DNA of 64,000 nucleotides from Lepidurus packardi (GCA_023053545.1 JAKZAN010000004.1:7688001-7752000), one strand, 5' to 3'. Counted from the first letter of the stretch, positions 1 through 10,707 are shown. Made by a program: numbers and translations. The notes: generated from the letters alone by a model not told the origin.

Positions 1-2490
1 TTATGGTCTATTATAGTTTTCGACGCTGACCTCCACCTTGGACCTTGCTACTTTTTATTTACATTTTTTTTATTATTATATTCTCTGCATTCTAGACCTG
101 TATTGAACGTGTCGGGCAATACCGAGTACCTGTTTAGAATACCTAACTCTACTGGGGCAACATGGGGAGCTTTTTAGTTCATTAACTCTTTCCGCTACTC
201 ATTAAAGCATCGCTTGAATGCCAACCCTTAACAATCTGATTCCCATTTTTTGTGGGGTTTTTTTAGAGAAGCAAGATATCGAAACGTCAAACTTCTAAAC
301 TTGGCACGTGACTTTGCTTGACTAGTGGGTATTTTTTATATTAGTATAATCAAAACCAGGATCCTTATTTGGAATGCTTCTACTTCACCACACTTGATTA
401 TTACATTCACTTTTTAAGGGTGGTTCATAATAAGCGTCCGTTTCTGTTTCTCCGGAGGAAAACGCTTTTAAGGAGATAATCTAAAAAAAACCATTGAAGC
501 ATACTGTACAGAAATGCTTACGTGACATTACCTTATTGCCCAAAACGATATTATGAATTGTGAGACCATTCTAAGATGTATTGTAATTGGGCATTATTTA
601 TGTGCATAAAGGTAGCATAATATTTAATTGTAAAACTGCCAAGACTTATTTGCCAAGTGTCAATATTTGGAGATAAAGTTTTTACCATTATTTCCCTAAC
701 GACGAGTTTTTATTATTATTTTTTGCATTGCACTCCCAGTAAGCGTATTGCGTAACGCAACTTGGCAGGAGTCGTGGCTATATATTAATGAAGGCACGAA
801 GTACATGCGATGGTACAGCTGAGTTTGATTGATAGGCACGATCTGACCCAGATGAGCGATATCCAACGTGAGATGTGCCGAAACTATAACCGCGTTTATT
901 CTTCGGGTCAACCATAGGATATTTATTAATAAAAAAAATTCAAGAGAAAAAACTTTCGATAAAAAAATCTTGTTCTAAAATGTATATTTTGGGAGAATTA
1001 CTTGCAATCCTAATTTCTTTTCCCAACCTCTCGTCAAATGAAGAGTGATGGATGGCGACGTGTTAAATTAGAAGGTTTTTTTGTAGATTACAGGGCGTTG
1101 GTGCTTCACTGCACTAAATTTTACCCAACGTGCGTTGAATTAAAGGTTGAGTAGGGCAATTTGGAGGCCAAGTACCGAAACCGCACTTCCAATCAGCCCT
1201 TTTCTATAAAATTGACGTTATTAGGAGGAAAAGTATACACCGCGAGGTCTCCGCAAGGTGAAATATGATTTTTAAAAAATCTTTGGGTATTTCAAAAAAT
1301 ATTGCGGCCCATATTGCGGCAATACCACAGTATAGAGGTTTCACAGTATGCTAACAGGGCTATCTTCCAATGTTAAGGTTTTCTGACGACCTTCTCGGTC
1401 CCCAGAGTAATATTCAGGTAAAAGGCCAGAAAATGAAAGGGTACATTCGCAAACCTCCCAGTGCAGTTCAAAAAAGGTCACGACGGTTTACAAAGCGCGT
1501 AATTTAAATCTATTGCTTTAAACTATGTGAGCTTAAAATAAAAGATGAATTAACTAGGTCAAAGCACAACACGTATACACATTATAGACTATTTCGCGTT
1601 ACCCAGGTTGCACCACGAGGAGGCAGTCTATTTTGCAACCCATACATAGGTGTTTTATAGTATACAGGTTTAACCCCATATACTATAAAATACCCATGTA
1701 TATTAATGTCTATATGTGTTGTTATGACTATTTATGTCTATATACGAGTTATCCATTACATTGGTACTTTACAACTATTCCTAAATGTTACTAACTTTTG
1801 CAAGTTTAGTATTTTTCTTAACACATTTAACTACGGCTCTTTCTGCTACAGCTACATTTTCTTCTTTAAGTGTATAGTAAATCCTAACTCGAACGAACAA
1901 ATTAAAAAAATAATCAACTGTTTTTTTCCAAAAACACTTTCAAATGCGCGCGTTGCCGGCAGGATCCTACGTCAGCCCAAAACTCCCTAGAGTGCCCGAG
2001 AGAAAGGTCACCAGTCCCCCGTTTTGTGAATTTTTTTCTTCTCTTCTCGAACCCTTTTTCTAGTAGATTAGGAATGCCTACATGGGGGTACATGGCACAG
2101 TCTGGGAATCCATCCCCCATATAAGCCTTCGTACCCTCACATCCTCTTGGGACCGAGAAAATCGTGTTAATCCCTTTACATTGGAAGATACCCCCAGTTA
2201 CCATACTGTGAAACCTTTATACTGTGGCAATACTCCAAGCCAAACGAGAGGGAGAATTAATAGTCACGATTTGCATTCAAAAGTGGCGCTATAGAGCAAA
2301 ACGCGTTCCTTTTCCATATATTATAACAAGGTTACAAGAGGGAGATATTTATATTAAATACAATTTTATCCTCTGACTCACTTTTATACACAACAACAAC
2401 CTGTCTCGTTTCCCTTTTCCCATCCCAGCAAAAGGTTATGATCGTCGTGAATCTAAGCTGCTCGCAACGGGAGGGTAATTCCTTTCGACT
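1..2490. other. Noncoding DNA downstream of the TBC1D1/4 gene
   Basis: This AT-rich stretch lies past the stop codon of the minus-strand TBC1D1/4 gene, and part of it is presumably that gene's 3' UTR. I see no conserved ORF. No canonical AATAAA signal (TTTATT on the plus strand) is evident in the last several hundred bases before the stop. The only structured element I note is the hairpin at 1653-1690. Near 430 the string CATAATAAGCGTCCG faintly recalls the pogo-like terminal repeats at 21 and 27 kb, but it is too short to call. Confidence 0.6.
1653..1690. repeat. 12-bp perfect inverted repeat (hairpin)
   Basis: The arms are TTTTATAGTATA (1653-1664) and TATACTATAAAA (1679-1690), perfectly complementary around a 14-nt loop. 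The stem continues by two more pairs past one mismatch. It is AT-rich, so some chance contribution is possible. No function is assigned. Confidence 0.7.
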
Positions 2491-2766
2491 TCAAAGTAGC
2501 TGCTTAAAAGGGATGTCTTCTTGCGAACTTTTCATGGAACGAGAGCTTCGTTTAACTTCGCTAGCCGGATCTGCAGTTGGTCCATGAGCTGCGGGTTTCA
2601 TACTCATGCTCAGACTATTACCAGTGCCAGTACCCGAGTTCTTAAAATCCTCGAAACAACGCACTAATGAGGGAGGAATCACTACTTCTTCGCCCCGGGG
2701 TAATCTCTTCATAAGGTCGTGGACTAGTTGCACTAAGGCTACACGGTCGGATTCCAAGTCGCACAT
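2491..2766 (-). CDS. plx: plx last coding exon
   Basis: 276 nt including the TGA stop. It encodes MCDLESDRVALVQLVHDLMK (continuing the coiled coil), then a divergent Ser-rich C-terminus ending DIPFKQLL. The acceptor CTTAG-type site lies immediately upstream and the phase matches the previous exon. Confidence 0.88.
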   Translation of the reverse strand: MCDLESDRVALVQLVHDLMKRLPRGEEVVIPPSLVRCFEDFKNSGTGTGNSLSMSMKPAAHGPTADPASEVKRSSRSMKSSQEDIPFKQLL

Positions 2767-5700
2767 CTAAACAAAACATCGACAAAACAAAAACGTTTGG
2801 CGTTGAGATAGTGATCAAAAACTTTTGTTAGGAAAGCAATAAAATGGAAACATAAATTATATACTTGTCGTTCTAAACGCGTTGCCATGGCTTGATTGGC
2901 GGTTAAATTGGCTTCCAAGACCCTGGTAGCTGCACGAGCGCTTTGGAGCTGCGAATGCAGTTCGTAACTCTGCTTGTGAAATATTACGTTGGATTTTTCC
3001 AAACGTTCAACCTTTTCCAGCAATTCCAGTGGAGGAGAAGAAGGACCTGGAGGAGACATGGGTGGTGACAGGCCAGTACTCATTTCTTCCTGCAAAACGT
3101 GGTACTCGACTTCATACGCGGCCAATTGGCGCCCAATATCCATACCCAAGGCCTAAGAAGTGATAAATTTCGTTAATTTTGTAAGAAATTTGTGATTTGT
3201 AACTCCGATCTTATGCAGATATACAACTATCTCGCAAAGGAGCTGGAATGCGTGGTGGAATTATCTGGATGTCTGTACCCTGTAACCCCCTCCACATTTC
3301 TAAGCTCTTTAACTGATAATCTTTGAGCACGAAGAAAACGAAACAATACATTTCAGAGGAACGAAAAGGAAAAAGCAAATACTTCAGCAAAACCGGGCAA
3401 AAAGTCGGGCAAATCGGGCTGGAGCCAACACCAAAAGAAAAACACAACAGGCAGGTGGACGGTTTATCTCTTAGACATTTTCCTTGAAATTGCTAAAAAA
3501 GAAGAACACGCAGTTGATCCTCTTATGAACCAGCAAGAAATGCAAAAGATAATTCATGCTCCTGTTAATTAGCTTATTGTTACACCCTAACTACCACAAT
3601 GAGGCGTACATACTTTGTTTTGCATCTTAACGCGCATGGCTTCTGCGCATAAATAAAACGAGCCTTCAATAACTTCTCAGCCATATACTCAATTTGCATG
3701 CAATTTTTCTCAAAGAAAGTACATTTACAAACGGGCTACGGCACGACGGTTTCCAGATTTGCTACTATGCTTTTTTTTATTGGTGAAACATTAATCTGCA
3801 TTTTTGAAAATAATGAAGGTAACAATAAGAAAAAATTGTAAATGCCATGCCCTGTGTTGACTGCTACTATTACATTACAGTCAAGAAAATTCGCAAAAAT
3901 ATCGTGTACTTTTGACGTACACGATATTTTGACATAATATAATTGACATAAATAACACAATTTTACGAATTAGAATCGTAGGAGATGTAATTTGGGATCT
4001 TGGGGGCGAATAGCTCTCCATACTTCGGTGCTACACAAAGCTGAGCAATTTGGAGTCTTAATGTTCTGTTTTTGTTTAGTATTTTACTTTTTTAAGCTTA
4101 AATTCTGATTTCAGACAACGTTACCTCAGTGATAACACGCTCTAATTGGGATGGTCCCACAGAAGGTAGGGTGGTCTTGATATAGTCCATGAGTTGCTCA
4201 AAGTTGCGACATTGTAACAACATGTCTTTGTGGTCGACGAGCAAGGCCAACGCCACTCGGAAAATTATACTCGGACCCTGCAGGAAGAGCAAGTCTATGC
4301 ACCAGCAAAATATTACACATAATTTCATCAAAATATTCTTCTTTTCTGGAAAGAAAAATGGAAGATAATACTCACCAAAGACACGGACGACGAACCCTAA
4401 AGGAAATTGCGAGGCAAAGAGCGTCAAAAACCACGGGGCGGCATATAAAGAGGGTCCCACTTCGTTCTCCTCCAAATGTTGGTACAAGTCTTGGTGCATG
4501 TCGTGCAAAAGCCGCGTCACTTGGTATAATTGTACCTGCAAAGCAGCCATATCGGGCTGGTATTGCTTTCGCAAGCCGAGATCCAGCATGAAATGGCGCA
4601 ATAACTCGTACGCTTGGTCTTCGCTGGCGTGGAGCAAAAAAACCCCGGCAATGAAACTCAAACCTTGGCAGTAACCCACTTCCTCGTCTAATAGAGAGTA
4701 CGCTTTGAGCAAATTGTACAAGGCCAGCTGTCCCGGACCTAATGGACCGGCAAAGTACGGCTGGGACGGGAAAGTGCGGCCTAAATCGATAAGAATCGCG
4801 TGCTGATGCGAGGTTAATTGCCGTAAAAGTTCTTCGTAAGACACATCCAAGTAAGGGAACTTGCTAACATCAATACCGGGCGCTACCAGGTAACTCGAGT
4901 GCTCCCAACAACAAAGTCCTCTGGTTGGGCTGCTCTTGTGGTTGGCTCGTTGGTAGCTTTTCCAGCGCACCAGTTGATTCCAAACTTCTCCTCTCCGGTA
5001 TCGACAGACACCTTCTTGTACCAAACGAGTTAAACTGAACGCATCCAAGTCTAAGAAGGCGGACGAGTCGTCACTCGTCTTAAGGAGCCTTTCCCAGGCT
5101 AGTTGAGCAGATTTCGGGCAAGGGTGGATCTCATCGTAGTCCAATTTGAGTCTTTTGATCGTAATTTCCTCTTGGCGAGCTTTGAGGCGCTTATTTTCCT
5201 TTTCCATGCGAATCAGCATGATCTGCTGCTTGATGGCTCGTTTCCAGAGATTGCGTAACTCGGCGGTGGTCAGCTTGGGACGGTTTGCGTGTTGTGACTT
5301 GCTTTTAGGAGTAGGAACCGAGAGGAGCAGTCCGTGCTCGCTGTGGTGCTCCAAGAGTAAGGATGATGGAGTGGCCACTTGATTGAATATCGCTTGGCGC
5401 CACGAACCACGACGAGGACTAGGAGTTACCACTTCCGGAATGGAAGTTGGAGTGGGTGAAAGGCGGCTTTGAGGGCCCATTTTCTTAAATCTGGAAGGAA
5501 AAGATTCAAATTGAATTGGAATTTTTTTTGCTTAAGTTCCGCTTAATGTGAATAATGTGACGTAAAGATTTAGAAATTTAATTTAGTTAACCGTCAAAGA
5601 AATTTAATTTTAGGCGTTGAAAGTATTCAAATTGGATTAAAATTACGTCTATTTAACTTAATTAAAATATTAATATGAATTTAATGACAATTTTTACAGT

Positions 5701-8505
5701 TAAATAGATATTTTGTAAATTATAAACGATATGATTTTTAAGTCGTTTATTTAAGATAATTTAAGACTATTACGTTATTATCTATATTTAATCATTAATT
5801 TTTAAATAATGCGAGTTTTAATTTTGTTTAAATAGTCCAAGGTCTAATTAATATTTTTTCTAATGAATGAACTGTCAAAATATACATGCTCATGATGGGC
5901 GTTTTATGAGGGGGCGTGGGAGGCAGATCGAGTGGCGATTCCGGCAGCGTTTCTTGGGAATCCGTCTTGTTAAAATTACGTAACCGCATTTCGCGTAATT
6001 CGCGCTGGATATTCTCTCCTCCAGTGGAGCTTACTGTAGTGGAGCGAGGTCGCCAGCCTGTGACTTTGTTCGGGGTCGCTAAAGGTGATTGGCTGACGCT
6101 ATCCGAGTCGTACTGGAACTGGTGTTTGGAGGGCGTAGTTTCTAGCTCCTTAAAAACACGGAAATGTATAAAAGGTTTTTAGTATGAAGATGTCTTTGAC
6201 CGAGATATGAAAAGAAAGGTGCATACAATCTTCACCTTGGACGCTGTATCGACTATGGGGGGAAGGCTGATTTGGTGCTGGAGCTCGGAATCCTCTTTCC
6301 CTTTTCGCTTAAGCAGTTGATCGAAAGAAGAGCTCAAGGACCGCTTGGCCTTCTGGAAGATGGCACCCGAACCTCGGTCTAAAACTTGGCTCAGGAATTC
6401 GTGACGGTTCTCAGCCGTGTCGTGCACGTGTGTGAATTGACGCGTTTCGCACTGCGCCCGCAAGAGCCAGAGCAATAAATCATTTTGCTCTTCCACCGAA
6501 GTGGTTTCGGCACCTTGGAACTTGGCTTGAACCACATCGCTATCCTCTGTGGGTAAAGTGCCGAGTCGTTTCATAATGACTTGGTGCTTCCGAGCAGCAG
6601 ACAAACCTAATGACAAAATTTGTATTCCTTTCTAGTAACTAAAATAAAAAAAAATATTAGCGAAAACTTTCACAAGACGAAATACCTTCAACGTCGCTTA
6701 TAAGTTTATTGAGCCATACTATAGGACATTGTTCGCACTGATTATTGGTCCGTTCTTTCTTATTCCCACCCCCATTAGCAAACTGAGCTGCTTGTTTCAA
6801 CGCTAGAATGCAAATAAAGTAAACAAGTGATTTCTCTTTAGTTCATTTGTGTGGTTTCGATTGTGATATATACTCTGCACAAAAGTAATTTAAATTGAGT
6901 TTTAAGTAACTTGATAGTAGTAAATAGTAGCTATTGGTTGTTATTAAATACTACTTAATTAGTAATTGGTACTTAGTAAACTATAATTAGTTACTCAACA
7001 GGATAATAAAAAACTAAACTAATTCAGTGATTTTTAGTTTATTGGCGAGGTTTTGATTATGTTTCATAAGTAATTTCTAAACAAGTTAGTTTCAGTATAT
7101 ACGTACTCCTAATGCTAGACTAATTTAACTTGATTTTTAACTAATGTGCAGTTATTAATATGGTTTATTTACTTACCCGTAAGTAATTCATCAGCAACAG
7201 AATCGTTTTGGCATTTAAAGATGTAACCCACGTACGTGTCCAAGTTGGATTCTCGGCATATGAAGCCAAAGTGCTCTGCATTGCGGATTCCTTGCGAGCA
7301 ATAGAAAATGTCCTGAAATAAGATATTGAGGAGCACGGATTTACGGTCCGGGCTGATAAGTTTCATGTCCAAACGCGAGATTTGGAATAGCATAGTGCGG
7401 TTGTGCTCCATCTAAGAACGCCATTTTTACATTACACATTTGTAAAGAAGTTCATCCAATTTGCCATTTACTTGCTTGGTAGGCTCCAAATTTGATGATG
7501 AAGCACATCGCGAAGGTTTCACAGCACTGCTCATAGAACTGGCTCGTATCCTGGCTGGTTGTATGGAAGAACTGCAAGAAATGTGTCGAGAAAATACGGT
7601 TAGTTTCAAGTTCTTTTCCATTTTTTTCATATTTACAAGGATTGGCTGCCACCACTGCAAGTTCGCATTCTTTGAATGTCTTCTAAACTATCTCCGGATG
7701 AAGAGTTGCTCAAATGGCCGTTCGTCTTCTAAAATAAAAAAGATTCCCACAAACATGAGCTTTTAGCGTTGACATGTATCCTTTTTACGAGGTCCTGAAA
7801 ATGTACTGGCAGTATTGGTTTTACTTGGGCTATAGCGTTAGATGATTCTGGTACAGTGTCTAAATTCAAACGAGGTAGGCTATTGTCACTATGACTTCGG
7901 GGCTGGACGATTTCTTTGGGTGGGTCCAAAGTTGCATTTTCGGGCATCACTGGCAGAAGGCAATGGCCGCTGCTGGATTTGGCGAGACTATCTTTATGTG
8001 CCAATGATAGAGCGGGCCCATCATTTTCATGGTGAAATGGGTCCGGCAGGGGTAAAACAGACCTTGGTGCTGGATTGGGCAAACTGACTTGCTTAGCACG
8101 TTGTTGGCGTTCGTGCTCGTGTAAACGGAATTTATCCAATGCATCGTCAATGAAACTCGGCGGCGCTTTTTTATGCGACACTTTTATTTTCCCAATATAA
8201 AGCACCTAATCCGAGGAGAAAATTAAAACGTAGTGCATTTAGAATGGATTGGTAAAATTGAACGAATCAGCTTTCGGAATTACATTTTCGTAAATTAATA
8301 AGAGTAAAATTATAAACTATTATATATCGATTACAATTTGACGGGAAATGTTTACTTCAAAGTACTGAGAATTCATCGTGTTGTAATCCAAGAGAGAGGT
8401 TACGGAGGATTGACTGGCGTTGCTGGATTGCCTGGACGGTGGTCCGTTGGAACTTTCACGCGTTTCGCGCCCACTTTCTCTTAAGCCCGTTAACAATTCC
8501 AATAC
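2491..8505 (-). CDS. plx: TBC1D1/TBC1D4-type Rab GTPase-activating protein (pollux orthologue), 12 exons, 5' end missing
   Basis: The product is a Rab-GAP that in animals links insulin/Akt and AMPK signalling to vesicle traffic. Exons in coding order: 8505-8356, 8205-7789, 7728-7637, 7571-7472, 7411-7177, 6802-6686, 6606-6236, 6148-5886, 5490-4376, 4294-4125, 3152-2865, 2766-2491. Every junction has GT-AG ends and matching phase, and the total is 3594 nt (1197 codons plus stop). Domains in order (numbering from the first visible codon): end of PTB1; start of the second PTB region (about 50-80, VSHKKAPPSFIDDALDKF); rest of PTB2 (about 254-370); a linker with an RxRxxT site (T532); the SWRQ-containing calmodulin-binding-type segment (about 608-617); the TBC domain (about 741-1000) with arginine finger IDLGR (R820) and glutamine finger YCQG (Q857); and a C-terminal coiled coil. 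Human TBC1D1 and TBC1D4 have about 1170-1300 residues, so roughly 150-200 N-terminal residues are absent. TBC1D1 and TBC1D4 are vertebrate duplicates; invertebrates have one gene. Confidence 0.95.
2865..3152 (-). CDS. plx: plx exon: coiled-coil tail 1
   Basis: 288 nt, phase 0/0. It encodes ALGMDIGRQLAAYEVEYHVL, a Pro-rich spacer, then a heptad-like coiled coil (LEKVERLEKSNVIFHKQ to ATRLERQ). AYEVEYHVLQEE is diagnostic of TBC1D1/4. The intron before it is the longest, about 970 bp. Confidence 0.93.
3896..3930. repeat. 14-bp perfect inverted repeat in plx intron
   Basis: Arms AAAATATCGTGTAC (3896-3909) and GTACACGATATTTT (3917-3930) are perfectly complementary around a 7-nt loop. It lies in the long intron between plx exons 4294-4125 and 3152-2865. 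A perfect 14-bp stem is unlikely by chance in 64 kb. It could be a foldback or MITE remnant, or a transcribed stem-loop. Confidence 0.85.
4125..4294 (-). CDS. plx: plx exon: end of TBC domain
   Basis: 170 nt, phase 1 to 0. The split codon gives Asp, reading FDLLFLQGPSIIFRVALALL, then CRNFEQLMDYIKTTLP and RVITE. It matches the last helices of the TBC fold. Donor GAG|GTAACG. Confidence 0.93.
4376..5490 (-). CDS. plx: plx exon: SWRQ segment and most of the TBC domain
   Basis: 1115 nt, the largest exon. It encodes RRGSWRQAIF, the basic coiled segment ELRNLWKRAIKQQ, the TBC entry GVCRYRRGEVWNQL, IDLGRTFPSQPYF (catalytic Arg), EVGYCQGLSF (catalytic Gln), and LYAAPWFLTLFASQFPLGF. About 20 extra residues (near SSPTRGLCCWEHSS) sit between the TBC entry and the arginine finger compared with the vertebrate proteins. 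Donor G|GTGAGT. Confidence 0.96.
5886..6148 (-). CDS. plx: plx exon: phosphosite linker
   Basis: 263 nt, phase 0 to 2, from ELETTPSKHQ to TPIMS. It contains WRPRSTTVSS, an RxRxxT Akt-type consensus at the place where vertebrate TBC1D1/TBC1D4 carry their main Akt-regulated threonine. The Thr/Pro-rich end precedes the SWRQ segment. Donor AT|GTATAT joins exactly to the one-base start of the next exon. Confidence 0.85.
6236..6606 (-). CDS. plx: plx exon: post-PTB helical region
   Basis: 371 nt, phase 1 to 0 (donor AAG|GTGAAG). It encodes LSAARKHQVIMKRLGTLP through HVHDTAEN and KAKRSLSSSFDQLLKRK to DTASK. The KAKRSL helix is strongly conserved in TBC1D1/4. Confidence 0.9.
6686..6802 (-). CDS. plx: plx exon: PTB2 C-terminal helix
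   Basis: 117 nt, phase 1 at both ends. It encodes ALKQAAQFANGG, then CEQCPIVWLNKLISDVEG. The Cys-x2-Cys-Pro spacing and the following helix match the segment after PTB2 in the vertebrate proteins. Confidence 0.88.
7177..7411 (-). CDS. plx: plx exon: PTB2 core
   Basis: 235 nt, phase 0 to phase 1 (donor G|GTAAGT). It encodes EHNRTMLFQISRLDMKLISP, then FCSQGIRN-like and FGFICRES motifs, then KCQNDSVADELLT. This is the canonical PTB2 of TBC1D1/4, and the split codon joins to ALKQA of the next exon. Confidence 0.93.
7472..7571 (-). CDS. plx: plx exon: Arg/Ser linker
   Basis: 100 nt, beginning with one base that completes the previous codon and ending in phase 0 at ACCAAGCAA|GTAAAT. The peptide runs IQPARIRASSMSSAVKP to NLEPTKQ, and EPTKQ|MEHNRTMLF matches the family block before PTB2. 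Another frame through the same DNA is also open, but only this one joins both neighbours in phase. Confidence 0.8.
7637..7728 (-). CDS. plx: plx exon: Ser-rich linker
   Basis: 92 nt, starts in phase 0 and ends two bases into a codon (TT|GTAAAT). It encodes KTNGHLSNSSSGDSLEDIQ onward to GGSQS. The split codon is completed by the next exon to give SQSFSS, comparable to the RKSFSQPG segment of vertebrate TBC1D1. The acceptor TTTTTTATTTTAG is strong. The exon is too short to stand out alone; phase and family context support it. Confidence 0.75.
7789..8205 (-). CDS. plx: plx exon: start of PTB2 and linker
   Basis: 417 nt, phase 0/0, from VLYIGKIKVSHKKAPP to HFQDL. The SHKKAPPSFIDDALDKF block is the best-conserved signature of TBC1D1/4 outside the TBC domain. 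The rest is a low-complexity linker. The acceptor is TTAG; the donor chosen is CTC|GTAAAA. In-frame alternative donors (CCA|GTACAT, CAT|GTCAAC) would change the end by only a few residues. Confidence 0.88.
8356..8505 (-). CDS. plx: plx first visible exon: end of PTB1
   Basis: 150 nt, phase 0 at both ends. It begins VLELLTGLRE directly after a CTAG acceptor and ends NSQYFE before GTAAAC. The helix resembles the last helix of the N-terminal PTB of vertebrate TBC1D1, and the YFE end runs into VLYIGK of the next exon, as in the family. Because it starts at a splice acceptor, at least one exon lies upstream. A Ser/Asn-rich linker fills the middle. Confidence 0.85.
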
Positions 8506-10656
8506 CTAGAAAACGAAGTTATAATCATAAGCTTTAAATCCTCGTAACTTTAAAGCTATTTTCTTAAGCAAAGCAATCGGGAGAAAAGCGAATTGGAGAA
8601 GCCACGCCTTTGAACCCAAAACTCCAGTAATTCTACACTAAATGCAAGTCTGCTAGCTAGAAAAGCTGAAAACCAAAACCAAACCACGCCCTCTGAAGAC
8701 TGGACTTGTTCTATGTTCGAAACTGGAGCGAAAGAAAAGAAAAAAATGCCTGCGTTTGCATTCTGAAAAGCAAGGACAAACGAAATGAAGGCCAAGGAGC
8801 TTTTGACAATATTGTTGCGTCGTAAAATCTCCGAACGCTCCCAGAAAGCCGGTTTATTTTTAGTATTTCCTTTAAACGAGGCATCATTAAGGTCCAGTGA
8901 TTAAATTGATGAGAGTATTGGAGTTTCTTTATTAGGAATTTTAAATCCAAAAGCTCTTCTTTGAACGGGTAAAAAAGAAAAGAGTACTGTGCCCATTTCT
9001 AAGGTGCGTAAACAAGACTTTTATAAATAGTTGAAAGTTTTTCTTGTCTTAAAAAGCCAGAGCGGGTGGCAGTCCACGTGAACAGCGTGAGGGGCCCGAC
9101 TATTGCTTCAGTCTGATTGGAGAGCTTAAATTAGCTTACGAGAATTGAAAACTGGGACGTTAAAGATTCTGGCAAAAATGTACAAGTACAGATCTCCCTC
9201 TTGGAATTTTTTCTTCTCTAATTGACCCCAAGGGTATACATTTTCTTTGACTTTCCAACAAATTTTATACTTATTAAGCCACACCCACACAAAAGTCCTA
9301 GAAACAAAAGATAACAGGAATAGCATGCTTTTATGACGTTCTGGCGCAGAAAGAGGTAGTTCTAAAAGATTTTTAAGGTTCTGAAGGTTTCTAAAGGTTC
9401 CTAAGGAATCTACTCCAACGATTGCAGGATTATGTTTGAAAGATTTCGGTGGTTACGTACTGTTACGTCTCGTATTCTTCGTTTCGACGTACAATGAAGA
9501 ACTTTTCCCTTGAACTTTTGTGTGAAGTCAACTTACTGATCCATTGCGCGGCAAACCCCGTGAATCGTGGTTCCCCAAAGGGGGAATGGTGATCATTGTG
9601 AACTAGTTTTTCTGTGTGTTAGTCTATAAGTCAAACCCATACACTCATTACACGCACATAACAATGTGGGTCCTAAAAACTTTGGATAATTAAGTTGGAG
9701 TAAATCATGCTACTAAAGGTTTTGACGTTGGTTAAGCTAGTGAAAAGAGTGAGCAAACTCTTCGACTTCTCGAAGGGAACCGAGACAGTATAGACCTCGT
9801 GACTTTTTGTATAACCTCCAAATTTAGACTTTGGGATGTTCGTATCCCCCAGTTCCATAAAAAAATGTTTGAAAGGGGGGCAGAAATACAGCTAGTCGCG
9901 GAGAAGTTCAGCATTATGACAATGCATGACACAAAGGTCTCCCGTGCTAAGAAATATATTAGTTATGTTCTAAACGAACGTAGGCAAAACGAACTTACAA
10001 GAGTCCTCATACATCAGGAGTGTTATCGTTTGAGGCTAATTGTAATATCACTTTTTCCTATTGTGTTATATAAGATGGAGGAGCTTCGTAAGATTTGATA
10101 GTCAAAGGATAGCCGCATATAAGACTTCCAAAGCTCTTGGGATGTTGAAAATAAGAGTGGGGAATTATTCACGATGCCATCACGTGCAAAGACTTCCTGA
10201 GAGTACCAAGAAGTGCTTCTGTATTTAGCTTCCTATTTAAAAAAATTGGGATGCGCATGAAGATGAGTTTTATCTGGTATGACGTGCAAAGGTCTACAAA
10301 ACTTCCCAAACTTTAAGGGATTACAAATTAGTCACGTAACGTATTAACTTGAGTCGAATTCAGTCAAGATTAAGTACCAAAAATGCAGGCATGATTGAAA
10401 GGGGATAGGAAGCCATTGTATTCTTAGAACATGCTAGGATAGTTTTTTTTACAAGCAAAATGAGTCTTAACATTCCACGCAAATCTCACGCGTACATATT
10501 TACTTCTTCGCTTAATATTAACTAGGGGTTCTATTTGTTTATTTCGACTATTTAGATGAGAGGTCCGGTAATCGCCATCTATTTCCGAAGATTCAAACTA
10601 TTTTCCCAGCAGAAGCTACCACCTCTCGGTTCCTTCCAAAACGACAACCTTCCAGT
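8506..10656. other. Interval between the divergent plx and YIPF5 genes
   Basis: About 2.1 kb with no recognisable exon on either strand. The missing plx N-terminal exons would be expected here if the gene were compact. I checked the minus-strand translations in this interval for PTB1-like sequence and found none. Promoter elements of either gene may lie here. The sequence is AT-rich, with short direct repeats (AAGGTT-type) near 9370-9410. Confidence 0.55.
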
Positions 10657-10662
10657 TCAGTT
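10657..10662 (+). promoter_or_regulatory. Possible arthropod-type initiator (TCAGTT)
   Basis: TCAGTT fits the arthropod Inr consensus (TCAKTY). It sits about 50 bp before the donor of the proposed noncoding YIPF5 exon, and AAACGT at +28 to +33 matches five of six positions of the DPE consensus RGWYVT. Short motifs like these occur often by chance. Confidence 0.25.
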
Positions 10663-10707
10663 GAAATTATTTCCGTCGTGTTGTGAAACGTGCCAGGAAA
10701 GTGAAAG
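10657..10707 (+). other. YIPF5: Proposed noncoding first exon of YIPF5
   Basis: The sequence GTGAAAG|GTAATT provides a donor at 10708, and the next exon begins after TTATGTTACAG at 10902. The transcription start is a guess based on the possible initiator at 10657. There is no ATG in the part of the second exon that precedes the start codon. Confidence 0.35.

Noticed and set aside
3211..3447. Possible alternative plx exon in the long intron (peptide around QGTDIQIIPPRIP)
   Set aside because: No family match, and the flanking exons join in phase without it. It could be a rare alternative end, but nothing supports it.
10165..10180. 16-mer TTATTCACGATGCCAT also at 41885-41900
   Set aside because: One or two shared 16-mers are expected by chance across 64 kb, and the flanks do not align.
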